Assembly (NCBI GenBank): GCA_023254755.1
Contig: JALRKU010000038.1
Span: forward strand, 1 to 5,634
Origin: Aeromicrobium sp.
GTDB taxonomy: Bacteria > Actinomycetota > Actinomycetes > Propionibacteriales > Nocardioidaceae
DNA: 5,634 bases
Reading direction: 5' to 3'
Of the stretch, positions 4,877 through 5,634 are shown piece after piece. The notes under the pieces are model-generated. The model was not told the origin of the DNA. It ran no database searches and saw nothing but the letters and a program-made list of their open reading frames with translations. The position numbers were made by a program, and so were the translations under genes. Within the stretch, counting starts at the first letter, position 1. Every line of letters begins with the position of its first letter.

Positions 4877-4897
4877 TTGGGACGCCTGGGACAGCCC

Positions 4898-5632
4898 TCA
4901 GTCCCGCAGGACCGGGCAGCTCATGCAGCGGGGGCCGCCGCGGCCGGAGCCGAGCTCGGAGCCGCTGATGGCGACGACCTCGATGCCGTGCTCCTCGAGC
5001 CGGGCGTTGGTCTGCTCGTTGCGCTCGTAGGCCACCGCGAGGCGGGCGTCGATCGCCAGGGTGTTGTTGCCGTCGTCCCACTGCTCGCGCTCGGCGGTGA
5101 CGGGGTCGAGGCCGGTGTCGATCGCGTGCAGCCGGTCGATGCCCATGGCCTCGGCCGCCACGTCGAAGAACGATCCCTCGGCGCCGATCGTCAGGTCGTC
5201 GACGCCGGTCACGGGGACGGCGCGCAGGTCGGCCGCCATGTTCGGGTAGATGACGACGGTGTCGACGTCGACCATGGTCACGATCGTGTCGAGGTGCATC
5301 GTGGCGCGTTCCTGCGCGATCGGCACCGCGAGCACCGTGTGCGCCAGACCGGCCGACAGCACTTGGCGGGCGAACCGCTCGAAGCCCGCCGGCGTGGTGC
5401 GCTCGCCGATGCCGACGGCCACGACCCCGGGCGCGAGCAGCAGCACGTCCCCACCCTCGAGGTGCTCCAGGTGCGGCCCGTGCAGGCGCTCGACCCCGGC
5501 GAACCGCGGGTGGTGCGTGTAGATCAGGCCCGTCAGCTGGGTCTCGCGCACGCGCGCCGGCATCGCCAGCGACGTGACGGCGACGCGGCCGGGCAGCCAG
5601 ACCGACGAGTCGCGGGTGAAGAGCAGGTTGGG
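4898..5632 (-). CDS. arcA: Arginine deiminase (N-terminal part outside window)
   Basis: The C-terminal 244 residues of arginine deiminase, a cytoplasmic guanidino-group hydrolase that converts L-arginine and water to L-citrulline and ammonia, the first step of the ADI pathway that yields ATP and base under energy or acid stress. The fragment opens at the right window edge with NLLFTRDSSVWLPG (containing the substrate-binding Asp of FTRD), then MPARVRET. LEGGDVLLLA follows with the catalytic Glu/Asp region and GIGERTTP. MHLDTIVTMVD carries the catalytic His and an Asp. GSELGSGRGGPRCMSCP ends with the nucleophilic Cys in MSCP, seven residues before the C-terminus region ends in VLRD. All catalytic positions visible are intact. 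The gene ends 13 nt from the palindromic element, with a convergent gene beyond, so arcB or arcC cannot follow it directly. The start codon and promoter are outside the window. Confidence 0.95.
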   Translation of the reverse strand, partial: PNLLFTRDSSVWLPGRVAVTSLAMPARVRETQLTGLIYTHHPRFAGVERLHGPHLEHLEGGDVLLLAPGVVAVGIGERTTPAGFERFARQVLSAGLAHTVLAVPIAQERATMHLDTIVTMVDVDTVVIYPNMAADLRAVPVTGVDDLTIGAEGSFFDVAAEAMGIDRLHAIDTGLDPVTAEREQWDDGNNTLAIDARLAVAYERNEQTNARLEEHGIEVVAISGSELGSGRGGPRCMSCPVLRD

Positions 5633-5634
5633 CA

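Larger units (their letters stand above)
4783..4884. repeat. 102-bp nested palindromic intergenic element
   Basis: Outer arms of 33 nt (4783-4815 and 4852-4884) are reverse complements at 29 of 33 positions; two of the four mismatches become G-U pairs in + strand RNA. After a 5-nt unpaired stretch on each side, a perfect 16-bp palindrome sits at 4826-4841 on exactly the same symmetry axis (4833/4834). The element fills nearly all the space between two convergent stop codons (4774 and 4900). It could serve both genes as a bidirectional terminator, or be a dispersed repeat or miniature element; the sequence does not decide. I see no convincing target-site duplication. Confidence 0.85.

Noticed and set aside
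4783..4884. Insertion-sequence remnant
   Set aside because: There is no transposase fragment and no convincing target duplication (flanks share only CC). A miniature element remains possible but is left as a question for a genome search.
5061..5522. Two short + strand open frames opposite arcA
   Set aside because: They are antisense to the conserved arginine deiminase coding sequence and rich in Ser/Thr/Arg, with no motif.

Overview
The window is high-GC bacterial DNA with short intergenic gaps, GTG starts at several genes and candidate -10 boxes lying almost on the start codon. It looks like an actinobacterial chromosome. The HU protein and the DUF5926 protein both fit Actinomycetes. A member of the Nocardioidaceae (Nocardioides/Aeromicrobium type) is my best guess, but that is inference from protein style, not a database result.

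Layout. (1) Positions 3-839 (+) hold the 3' part of an APH-type phosphotransferase gene. It overlaps by 4 nt the gene aat (836-1480, +), which encodes leucyl/phenylalanyl-tRNA-protein transferase. (2) Positions 1481-1607 hold a hairpin just after aat, a second inverted repeat and a candidate promoter, followed by hup (1608-1886, +), an HU-type nucleoid protein. hup ends at a very strong 16-bp hairpin with a GNRA-type loop (1901-1936). (3) Positions 1974-3017 (+) encode a CPBP-family intramembrane protease with a proline-rich tail. It converges on a small rhodanese gene (3059-3373, -), with only a G-rich strip between them. (4) A 143-bp divergent region holds a leader hairpin and a good Shine-Dalgarno site. 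It precedes a SpoIIAB/RsbW-like ATPase/kinase gene (3517-3909, +), which is followed after 25 bp by a DUF5926 gene (3935-4774, +). (5) Positions 4783-4884 form a 102-bp nested palindrome that also contains a near-perfect 24-nt direct repeat. It separates the DUF5926 gene from the convergent arginine deiminase gene arcA (4898-5632, -), whose 5' end lies beyond the window.

Most of these genes are chromosomal housekeeping or regulatory genes without one shared pathway. The supportable functional links are the translationally coupled phosphotransferase/aat pair and the adjacent anti-sigma-like kinase/DUF5926 pair. The most unusual object is not a gene: it is the symmetric element at 4783-4884. 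I see no mobile-element genes, CRISPR array, RNA gene or defence system, and I do not claim an undescribed protein system here.
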